From Colletes latitarsis (lineage: Eukaryota > Arthropoda > Insecta > Hymenoptera > Colletidae), in NCBI RefSeq assembly GCF_051014445.1, contig NC_135137.1:17113501-17177500 (forward strand): a stretch of DNA of 64,000 nucleotides. The letters run 5' to 3'. Under the pieces are notes generated by a model. It was not told where the DNA came from. It saw nothing but the letters and a program-made list of their open reading frames with translations, and did not search any database. Positions 1 to 12,900 of this stretch are shown piece by piece (the stretch's first letter is position 1; each line of letters starts with the position of its first letter). A program made the translations under genes and the position numbers.

Positions 1-3000
1 CTGATCATTGAAATTGAGTGAATATTTAATTATTAGGTGTATAGTAAAATTATCGTGAAATTACTAGTATGTACAAAAGAAATTTACTTAATAATGAAAT
101 TAAATCATTCAATTTCATCTGATCATTGAAATTGAGTGAATATTTAATTATTAGGTATATAGTAAAATTATCGTGAAATTACTAGTATGTACAAAAAAAA
201 TTTTCTTAATAATGAAATTAAATCGTTCAATTTCATCTGATCATTGAAATTGAGTGAATATTTAATTATTAGGTGTATAGTAAAATTATCGTGAAATTAC
301 TAGTATGTACAAAAAAAATTTACTTAATAATGAAATTAAATCGTTCAATTTCATCTGATCATTGAAATTGAGTGAATATTTAATTATTAGATGTATAGTA
401 AAATTATCGTGAAATTACTAGTATGTACAAAAAAAATTTACTTAATAATGAAATTAAATCATTCAATTTTATCTGATCATTGAAATTGAGTGAATATTTA
501 ATTATTAGGTGTATAGTAAAATTATCGTGAAATTACTAGTATGTACAAAAGAAATTTACTTAATAATGAAATTAAATCGTTCAACTTCATCTGATCATTG
601 AAATTGAGTGAATATTTAATTATTAGGTATATAGTAAAATTATCGTGAAATTACTAGTATGTACAAAAAAAATTTACTTAATAATGAAATTAAATCGTTC
701 AATTTCATCTGATCATTGAAATTGAGTGAATATTTAATTATTAGATGTATAGTAAAATTATCGTGAAATTACTAGTATGTACAAAAAAAATTTACTTAAT
801 AATGAAATTAAATCGTTCAATTTCATCTGATCATTGAAATTGAGTGAATATTTAATTATTAGGTGTATAGTAAAATTATCGTGAAATTACTAGTATGTAC
901 AAAAAAAATTTACGTAATAATGAAATTAAATCGTTCAATTTCATCTGATCATTGAAATTGAGTGAATATTTAATTATTAGGTGTATAGAAAAAATTATCG
1001 TGAAATTACTAGTATGTACAAAAAAAATTTACTTAATAATGAAATTAAATCGTTCAATTTCATCTGATCATTGAAATTGAGTGAATATTTAATTATTAGG
1101 TGTATAGTAAAATTATCGTGAAATTACTAGTATGTACAAAAAAAATTTACTTAATAATGAAATTAAATCGTTCAATTTCATCTGATCATTGAAATTGAGT
1201 GAATATTTAATTATTAGATGTATAGTAAAATTATCGTGAAATTACTAGTATGTACAAAAAAAATTTACTTAATAATGAAATTAAATCATTCAATTTCATC
1301 TGATCATTGAAATTGAGTGAATATTTAATTATTAGGTGTATAGTAAAATTATCGTGAAATTACTAGTATGTACAAAAGAAATTTACTTAATAATGAAATT
1401 AAATCGTTCAATTTCATCTGATCATTGAAATTGAGTGAATATTTAATTATTAGGTATATAGTAAAATTATCGTGAAATTACTAGTATGTACAAAAAAAAT
1501 TTACTTAATAATGAAATTAAATCGTTCAATTTCATCTGATCATTGAAATTGAGTGAATATTTAATTATTAGATGTATAGTAAAATTATCGTGAAATTACT
1601 AGTATGTACAAAAAAAATTTACTTAATAATGAAATTAAATCATTCAATTTCATCTGATCATTGAAATTGAGTGAATATTTAATTATTAGGTGTATAGTAA
1701 AATTATCGTGAAATTACTAGTATGTACAAAAAAAATTTACTTAATAATGAAATTAAATCGTTCAATTTCATCTGATCATTGAAATTGAGTGAATATTTAA
1801 TTATTAGGGGTATAGTAAAATTATCGTGAAATTACTAGTATGTACAAAAAAAATTTACTTAATAATGAAATTAAATCGTTCAATTTCATCTGATCATTGA
1901 AATTGAGTGAATATTTAATTATTAGGTGTATAGTAAAATTATCGTGAAATTACTAGTATGTACAAAAAAAATTTACTTAATAATGAAATTAAATCGTTCA
2001 ATTTCATCTGATCATTGAAATTGAGTGAATATTTAATTATTAGATGTATAGTAAAATTATCGTGAAATTACTAGTATGTACAAAAAAAATTTACTTAATA
2101 ATGAAATTAAATCGTTCAATTTCATCTGATCATTGAAATTGAGTGAATATTTAATTATTAGGTGTATAGTAAAATTATCGTGAAATTACTAGTATGTACA
2201 AAAAAAATTTACTTAATAATGAAATTAAATCGTTCAATTTCATCTGATCATTGAAAATGAGTGAATATTTAATTATTAGGTGTAATGTAAAATTATCGTG
2301 AAATTACTAGTATGTACAAAAAAAATTTACTTAATAATGAAATTAAATCGTTCAATTTCATCTGATCATTGAAATTGAGTGAATATTTAATTATTAGGTG
2401 TATAGTAAAATTATCGTGAAATTACTAGTATGTACAAAAAAAATTTACTTAATAATGAAATTAAATCGTTCAATTTCATCTGATCATTGAAATTGAGTGA
2501 ATATTTAATTATTAGGTGTATAGTAAAATTATCGTGAAATTACTAGTATGTACAAAAAAAATTTACTTAATAATGAAATTAAATCGTTCAATTTCATCTG
2601 ATCATTGAAATTGAGTGAATATTTAATTATTAGGTGTATAGTAAAATTATCGTGAAATTACTAGTATGTACAAAAAAAATTTACTTAATAATGAAATTAA
2701 ATCGTTCAATTTCATCTGATCATTGAAATTGAGTGAATATTTAATTATTAGATGTATAGTAAAATTATCGTGAAATTACTAGTATGTACAAAAAAAATTT
2801 ACTTAATAATGAAATTAAATCGTTCAATTTCATCTGATCATTGAAATTGAGTGAATATTTAATTATTAGGTGTATAGTAAAATTATCGTGAAATTACTAG
2901 TATGTACAAAAAAAATTTACTTAATAATGAAATTAAATCGTTCAATTTCATCTGATCATTGAAATTGAGTGAATATTTAATTATTAGGTGTATAGTAAAA

Positions 3001-3777
3001 TTATCGTGAAATTACTAGTATGCACAACAAAAATTTACTTAATAATGAAATTAAATCGTTCAATTTCATCTGATCATTGAAATTGAGTGAATATTTAATT
3101 ATTAGGTATATAGTAAAATTATCGTGAAATTACTAGTATGTACAAAAAAAATTTACTTAATAATGAAATTAAATCGTTCAATTTCATCTGATCATTGAAA
3201 TTGAGTGAATATTTAATTATTAGGTGTATAGTAAAATTATCGTGAAATTACTAGTATGTACAAAAAAAATTTACTTAATAATGAAATTAAATCGTTCAAT
3301 TTCATCTGATCATTGAAATAGAGTGAATATTTAATTATTAGGTGTATAGTAAAATTATCGTGAAATTACTAGTATGCACAACAAAAATTTACTTAATAAT
3401 GAAATTAAATCGTTCAATTTCATCTGATCATTGAAATTGAGTGAATATTTAATTATTAGTTATATAGTAAAATTATCGTGAAATTACTAGTATGTACAAA
3501 AAAAATTTACTTAATAATGAAATTAAATCATTCAATTTCATCTGATCATTGAAATTGAGTGAATATTTAATTATTAGGTGTATAGTAAAATTATCGTGAA
3601 ATTACTAGTATGCACAACAAAAATTTACTTAATAATGAAATTAAATCATTCAATTTCATCTGATCATTGAAATTGAGTGAATATTTAATTATTAGGTATA
3701 TAGTAAAATTATCGTGAAATTACTAGTATGTACAAAAAAAATTTACTTAATAATGAAATTAAATCATTCAATTTCAT

Positions 3778-6700
3778 CTGATCATTGAAATTGAGTGAAT
3801 ATTTAATTATTAGGTGTATAGTAAAATTATCGTGAAATTACTAGTATGTACAAAAGAAATTTACTTAATAATGAAATTAAATCATTCAATTTCATCTGAT
3901 CATTGAAATTGAGTGAATATTTAATTATTAGGTATATAGTAAAATTATCGTGAAATTACTAGTATGTACAAAAAAAATTTACTTAATAATGAAATTAAAT
4001 CATTCAATTTCATCTGATCATTGAAATTGAGTGAATATTTATTTATTAGGTGTATAGTAAAATTATCGTGAAATTACTAGTATGTACAAAAAAAATTTAC
4101 TTAATAATGAAATTAAATCATTCAATTTCATCTGATCATTGAAATTGAGTGAATATTTAATTATTAGGTGTATAGTAAAATTATCGTGAAATTACTAGTA
4201 TGTACAAAAAAAATTTACTTAATAATGAAATTAAATCGTTCAATTTCATCTGATCATTGAAATTGAGTGAATATTTAATTATTAGGTGTATAGTAAAATT
4301 ATCGTGAAATTACTAGTATGTACAAAAAAAATTTACTTAATAATGAAATTAAATCGTTCAATTTCATCTGATCATTGAAATTGAGTGAATATTTAATTAT
4401 TAGATGTATAGTAAAATTATCGTGAAATTACTAGTATGTACAAAAAAAATTTACTTAATAATGAAATTAAATCGTTCAATTTCATCTGATCATTGAAATT
4501 GAGTGAATATTTAATTATTAGGTGTATAGTAAAATTATCGTGAAATTACTAGTATGTACAAAAAAAATTTACTTAATAATGAAATTAAATCGTTCAATTT
4601 CATCTGATCATTGAAATTGAGTGAATATTTAATTATTAGGTGTATAGTAAAATTATCGTGAAATTACTAGTATGTACAAAAAAAATTTACTTAATAATGA
4701 AATTAAATCATTCAATTTCATCTGATCATTGAAATTGAGTGAATATTTAATTATTAGGTGTATAGTAAAATTATCGTGAAATTACTAGTATGCACAAAAA
4801 AAATTTACTTAATAATGAAATTAAATCGTTCAATTTCATCTGATCATTGAAATTGAGTGAATATTTAATTATTAGGTGTATAGTAAAATTATCGTGAAAT
4901 TACTAGTATGTACAAAAAAAATTTACTTAATAATGAAATTAAATCGTTCAATTTCATCTGATCATTGAAATTGAGTGAATATTTAATTATTAGATGTATA
5001 GTAAAATTATCGTGAAATTACTAGTATGTACAAAAAAAATTTACTTAATAATGAAATTAAATCGTTCAATTTCATCTGATGATTGAAATTGAGTGAATAT
5101 TTAATTATTAGGTGTATAGTAAAATTATCGTGAAATTACTAGTATGTACAACAAAAATTTACTTAATAATGAAATTAAATCGTTCAATTTCATCTGATCA
5201 TTGAAATTGAGTGAATATTTAATTATTAGGTGTATAGTAAAATTATCGTGAAATTACTAGTATGTACAAAAAAAATTTACTTAATAATGAAATTAAATCG
5301 TTCAATTTAATCTGATCATTGAAATTGAGTGAATATTTAATTATTAGGTGTATAGTAAAATTATCGTGAAATTACTAGTATGTACAAAAAAAATTTACTT
5401 AATAATGAAATTAAATCGTTCAATTTCATCTGATCATTGAAATTGAGTGAATATTTAATTATTAGGTGTATAGTAAAATTATCGTGAAATTACTAGTATG
5501 TACAAAAAAAATTTACTTAATAATGAAATTAAATCGTTCAATTTCATCTGATCATTGAAATTGAGTGAATATTTAATTATTAGATGTATAGTAAAATTAT
5601 CGTGAAATTACTAGTATGTACAAAAAAAATTTACTTAATAATGAAATTAAATCGTTCAATTTCATCTGATCATTGAAATTGAATGAATATTTAATTATTA
5701 GGTGTATAGTAAAATTATCGTGAAATTACTAGTATGTACAAAAAAAAATTTACTTAATAATGAAATTAAATCGTTCAATTTCATCTGATCATTGAAATTG
5801 AGTGAATATTTAATTATTAGGTGTATAGTAAAATTATCGTGAAATTACTAGTATGTACAAAAAAAATTTACTTAATAATGAAATTAAATCGTTCAATTTC
5901 ATCTGATCATTGAAATTGAGTGAATATTTAATTATTAGGTGTATAGTAAAATTATCGTGAAATTACTAGTATGTACAAAAAAAATTTACTTAATAATGAA
6001 ATTAAATCGTTCAATTTCATCTGATCATTGAAATTGAGTGAATATTTAATTATTAGATGTATTGTAAAATTATCGTGAAATTACTAGTATGTACAAAAAA
6101 AATTTACTTAATAATGAAATTAAATCGTTCAATTTCATCTGATCATTGAAATTGAGTGAATATTTAATTATTAGGTGTATAGTAAAATTATCGTGAAATT
6201 ACTAGTATGTACAAAAGAAATTTACTTAATAATGAAATTAAATCATTCAATTTCATCTGATCATTGAAATTGAGTGAATATTTAATTATTAGGTATATAG
6301 TAAAATTATCGTGAAATTACTAGTATGTACAAAAAAAATTTACTAAATAATGAAATTAAATCATTCAATTTCATCTGATCATTGAAATTGAGTGAATATT
6401 TAAATATTAGGCATATAGTAAAATTATCGTGAAATTACTAGTATGTACAAAAAAAATTTACTTAATAATGAAATTAAATCATTCAATTTCATCTGATCAT
6501 TGAAATTGAGTGAATATTTAATTATTAGGTGTATAGTAAAATTATCGTGAAATTACTAGTATGTACAAAAAAAATTTACTTAATAATGAAATTAAATCAT
6601 TCAATTTCATCTGATCATTGAAATTGAGTGAATATTTAATTATTAGGTATATAGTAAAATTATCGTGAAATTACTAGTATGTACAAAAAAAATTTACTTA

Positions 6701-9700
6701 ATAATGAAATTAAATCATTCAATTTCATCTGATCATTGAAATTGAGTGAATATTTAATTATTAGGTATATAGTAAAATTATCGTGAAATTACTAGTATGT
6801 ACAAAAAAAATTTACTTAATAATGAAATTAAATCATTCAATTTCATCTGATCATTGAAATTGAGTGAATATTTAATTATTAGGTGTATAGTAAAATTTTC
6901 GTGAAATTACTAGTATGTACAAAAAAAATTTACTTAATAATGAAATTAAATCATTCAATTTCATTTGATCATTGAAATTGAGTGAATATTTAATTATTAG
7001 GTGTATAGTAAAATTATCGTGAAATTACTAGTATGTACAAAAAAAATTTACTTAATAATGAAATTAAATCATTCAATTTCATCTGATCATTGAAATTGAG
7101 TGAATATTTAATTATTAGGTGTATAGTAAAATTATCGTGAAATTACTGGTATGTACAAAAGAAATTTACTTAATAATGAAATTAAATCATTCAATTTCAT
7201 CTGATCATTGAAATTGAGTGAATATTTAATTATTAGGTGTATAGTAAAATTATCGTGAAATTACTAGTATGTACAAAAGAAATTTACTTAATAATGAAAT
7301 TAAATCATTCAATTTCATCTGATCATTGAAATTGAGTGAATATTTAATTATTAGGTATATAGTAAAATTATCGTGAAATTACTAGTATGTACAAAAAAAA
7401 TTTACTTAATAATGAAATTAAATCATTCAATTTCATCTGATCATTGAAATTGAGTGAATATTTAATTATTAGGTGTATAGTAAAATTATCGTGAAATTAC
7501 TAGTATGTAGAAAAAAAATTTACTTAATAATGAAATTAAATCATTCAATTTCATCTGATCATTGAAATTGAGTGAATATTTAATTATTAAGTGTATAGTA
7601 AAATTATCGTGAAATTACTAGTATGTACAAAAAAAATTTACTTAATAATGAAATTAAATCGTTCAATTTCATCTGATCATTGAAATTGAGTGAATATTTA
7701 ATTATTAGGTGTATAGTAAAATTATCGTGAAATTACTAGTATGTACAAAAAAATTTACAAAATAATGAAATTAAATCGTTCAATTTCATCTGATCATTGA
7801 AATTGAGTGAATATTTAATTATTAGATGTATAGTAAAATTATCGTGAAATTACTAGTATGTACAAAAAAAATTTACTTATTAATGAAATTAAATCGTTCA
7901 ATTTCATCTGATCATTGAAATTGAGTGAATATTTAATTATTAGGTGTATAGTAAAATTATCGTGAAATTACTAGTATGTACAAAAAAAATTTACTTAATA
8001 ATGAAATTAAATCATTCAATTTCATCTGATCATTGAAATTGAGTGAATATTTAATTATTAGGTGTATAGTAAAATTTTCGTGAAATTACTAGTATGTACA
8101 AAAAAAATTTACTTAATAATGAAATTAAATCATTCAATTTCATTTGATCATTGAAATTGAGTGAATATTTAATTATTAGGTGTATAGTAAAATTATCGTG
8201 AAATTACTAGTATGTACAAAAAAAATTTACTTAATAATGAAATTAAATCATTCAATTTCATCTGAGCATTGAAATTGAGTGAATATTTAATTATTAGGTG
8301 TATAGTAAAATTATCGTGAAATTACTGGTATGTACAAAAGAAATTTACTTAATAATGAAATTAAATCATTCAATTTCATCGGATCATTGAAATTGAGTGA
8401 ATATTTAATTATTAGGTGTATAGTAAAATTATCGTGAAATTACTAGTATGTACAAAAGAAATTTACTTAATAATGAAATTAAATCATTCAGTTTCATCTG
8501 ATCATTGAAATTGAGTGAATATTTAATTATTAGGTGTATAGTAAAATTATCGTGAAATTACTAGTATGTACAAAAAAAATTTACTTAATAATGAAATTAA
8601 ATCATTCAATTTCATCTGATCATTGAAATTGAGTGAATATTTAATTATTAGGTGTATAGTAAAATTATCGTGAAATTACTGGTATGTACAAAAGAAATTT
8701 ACTTAATAATGAAATTAAATCATTCAATTTCATCTGATCATTGAAATTGAGTGAATATTTAATTATTAGGTGTATAGTAAAATTATCGTGAAATTACTAG
8801 TATGTACAAAAGAAATTTACTTAATAATGAAATTAAATCATTCAATTTCATCTGATCATTGAAATTGAGTGAATATTTAATTATTAGGTATATAGTAAAA
8901 TTATCGTGAAATTACTAGTATGTACAAAAAAAATTTACTTAATAATGAAATTAAATCATTCAATTTCATCTGATCATTGAAATTGAGTGAATATTTAATT
9001 ATTAGGTGTATAGTAAAATTATCGTGAAATTACTAGTATGTAGAAAAAAAATTTACTTAATAATGAAATTAAATCATTCAATTTCATCTGATCATTGAAA
9101 TTGAGTGAATATTTAATTATTAAGTGTATAGTAAAATTATCGTGAAATTACTAGTATGTACAAAAAAAATTTACTTAATAATGAAATTAAATCGTTCAAT
9201 TTCATCTGATCATTGAAATTGAGTGAATATTTAATTATTAGGTGTATAGTAAAATTATCGTGAAATTACTAGTATGTACAAAAAAATTTACAAAATAATG
9301 AAATTAAATCGTTCAATTTCATCTGATCATTGAAATTGAGTGAATATTTAATTATTAGATGTATAGTAAAATTATCGTGAAATTACTGGTATGTACAAAA
9401 GAAATTTACTTAATAATGAAATTAAATCATTCAATTTCATCTGATCATTGAAATTGAGTGAATATTTAATTATTAGGTGTATAGTAAAATTATCGTGAAA
9501 TTACTAGTATGTACAAAAGAAATTTACTTAATAATGAAATTAAATCATTCAATTTCATCTGATCATTGAAATTGAGTGAATATTTAATTATTAGGTATAT
9601 AGTAAAATTATCGTTAAATTACTAGTATGTACAAAAAAAATTTACTTAATAATGAAATTAAATCATTCAATTTCATCTGATCATTGAAATTGAGTGAATA

Positions 9701-9912
9701 TTTAATTATTAGGTGTATAGTAAAATTATCGTGAAATTACTAGTATGTACAAAAAAAATTTACTTAATAATGAAATTAAATCATTCAATTTCATTTGATC
9801 ATTGAAATTGAGTGAATATTTAATTATTAGGCGTATAGTAAAATTATCGTGAAATTACTAGTATGTACAAAAGAAATTTACTTAATAATGAAATTAAATC
9901 ATTCAATTTCAT
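3778..9912 (+). repeat. 52-monomer (about 6.1 kb) duplicated block, copy 1
   Basis: This is a block of about 52 monomers whose private variants reappear 6135 bp downstream. Matched pairs include ATGCACAAAA (near 4790 and 10925), CTGATGATTG (5076 and 11211), TTTAATCTG (near 5305 and 11441), TTGAATGAAT (near 5680 and 11815), GATGTATTG (near 6056 and 12193) and AATATTAGGCATA (near 6403 and 12536). The CTGAGCATTG and CATCGGATC variants near 8264 and 8378 also have partners. Upstream of about 3778 the correspondence fails: the GCACAACAAAA monomers have no partner. The limits are therefore known only to about one monomer. Confidence 0.88.
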
Positions 9913-12900
9913 CTGATCTTTGAAATTGAGTGAATATTTAATTATTAGGTGTATAGTAAAATTATCGTGAAATTACTAGTATGTACAAAAGAAATTTACT
10001 TAATAATGAAATTAAATCATTCAATTTCATCTGATCATTGAAATTGAGTGAATATTTAATTATTAGGTATATAGTAAAATTATCGTGAAATTACTAGTAT
10101 GTACAAAAAAAATTTACTTAATAATGAAATTAAATCATTCAATTTCATCTGATCATTGAAATTGAGTGAATATTTAATTATTAGGTGTATAGTAAAATTA
10201 TCGTGAAATTACTAGTATGTACAAAAAAAATTTACTTAATAATGAAATTAAATCATTCAATTTCATCTGATCATTGAAATTGAGTGAATATTTAATTATT
10301 AGGTGTATAGTAAAATTATCGTGAAATTACTAGTATGTACAAAAAAAATTTACTTAATAATGAAATTAAATCGTTCAATTTCATCTGATCATTGAAATTG
10401 AGTGAATATTTAATTATTAGGTGTATAGTAAAATTATCGTGAAATTACTAGTATGTACAAAAAAAATTTACTTAATAATGAAATTAAATCGTTCAATTTC
10501 ATCTGATCATTGAAATTGAGTGAATATTTAATTATTAGATGTATAGTAAAATTATCGTGAAATTACTAGTATGTACAAAAAAAATTTACTTAATAATGAA
10601 ATTAAATCGTTCAATTTCATCTGATCATTGAAATTGAGTGAATATTTAATTATTAGGTGTATAGTAAAATTATCGTGAAATTACTAGTATGTACAAAAAA
10701 AATTTACTTAATAATGAAATTAAATCGTTCAATTTCATCTGATCATTGAAATTGAGTGAATATTTAATTATTAGGTGTATAGTAAAATTATCGTGAAATT
10801 ACTAGTATGTACAAAAAAAATTTACTTAATAATGAAATTAAATCATTCAATTTCATCTGATCATTGAAATTGAGTGAATATTTAATTATTAGGTGTATAG
10901 TAAAATTATCGTGAAATTACTAGTATGCACAAAAAAAATTTACTTAATAATGAAATTAAATCGTTCAATTTCATCTGATCATTGAAATTGAGTGAATATT
11001 TAATTATTAGGTGTATAGTAAAATTATCGTGAAATTACTAGTATGTACAAAAAAAATTTACTTAATAATGAAATTAAATCGTTCAATTTCATCTGATCAT
11101 TGAAATTGAGTGAATATTTAATTATTAGATGTATAGTAAAATTATCGTGAAATTACTAGTATGTACAAAAAAAATTTACTTAATAATGAAATTAAATCGT
11201 TCAATTTCATCTGATGATTGAAATTGAGTGAATATTTAATTATTAGGTGTATAGTAAAATTATCGTGAAATTACTAGTATGTACAACAAAAATTTACTTA
11301 ATAATGAAATTAAATCGTTCAATTTCATCTGATCATTGAAATTGAGTGAATATTTAATTATTAGGTGTATAGTAAAATTATCGTGAAATTACTAGTATGT
11401 ACAAAAAAAATTTACTTAATAATGAAATTAAATCGTTCAATTTAATCTGATCATTGAAATTGAGTGAATATTTAATTATTAGGTGTATAGTAAAATTATC
11501 GTGAAATTACTAGTATGTACAAAAAAAATTTACTTAATAATGAAATTAAATCGTTCAATTTCATCTGATCATTGAAATTGAGTGAATATTTAATTATTAG
11601 GTGTATAGTAAAATTATCGTGAAATTACTAGTATGTACAAAAAAAATTTACTTAATAATGAAATTAAATCGTTCAATTTCATCTGATCATTGAAATTGAG
11701 TGAATATTTAATTATTAGATGTATAGTAAAATTATCGTGAAATTACTAGTATGTACAAAAAAAATTTACTTAATAATGAAATTAAATCGTTCAATTTCAT
11801 CTGATCATTGAAATTGAATGAATATTTAATTATTAGGTGTATAGTAAAATTATCGTGAAATTACTAGTATGTACAAAAAAAAATTTACTTAATAATGAAA
11901 TTAAATCGTTCAATTTCATCTGATCATTGAAATTGAGTGAATATTTAATTATTAGGTGTATAGTAAAATTATCGTGAAATTACTAGTATGTACAAAAAAA
12001 ATTTACTTAATAATGAAATTAAATCGTTCAATTTCATCTGATCATTGAAATTGAGTGAATATTTAATTATTAGGTGTATAGTAAAATTATCGTGAAATTA
12101 CTAGTATGTACAAAAAAAATTTACTTAATAATGAAATTAAATCGTTCAATTTCATCTGATCATTGAAATTGAGTGAATATTTAATTATTAGATGTATTGT
12201 AAAATTATCGTGAAATTACTAGTATGTACAAAAAAAATTTACTTAATAATGAAATTAAATCATTCAATTTCATCTGATCATTGAAATTGAGTGAATATTT
12301 AATTATTAGGTGTATAGTAAAATTATCGTGAAATTACTAGTATGTACAAAAGAAATTTACTTAATAATGAAATTAAATCATTCAATTTCATCTGATCATT
12401 GAAATTGAGTGAATATTTAATTATTAGGTATATAGTAAAATTATCGTGAAATTACTAGTATGTACAAAAAAAATTTACTAAATAATGAAATTAAATCATT
12501 CAATTTCATCTGATCATTGAAATTGAGTGAATATTTAAATATTAGGCATATAGTAAAATTATCGTGAAATTACTAGTATGTACAAAAAAAATTTACTTAA
12601 TAATGAAATTAAATCATTCAATTTCATCTGATCATTGAAATTGAGTGAATATTTAATTATTAGGTGTATAGTAAAATTATCGTGAAATTACTAGTATGTA
12701 CAAAAAAAATTTACTTAATAATGAAATTAAATCATTCAATTTCATCTGATCATTGAAATTGAGTGAATATTTAATTATTAGGTATATAGTAAAATTATCG
12801 TGAAATTACTAGTATGTACAAAAAAAATTTACTTAATAATGAAATTAAATCATTCAATTTCATCTGATCATTGAAATTGAGTGAATATTTAATTATTAGG

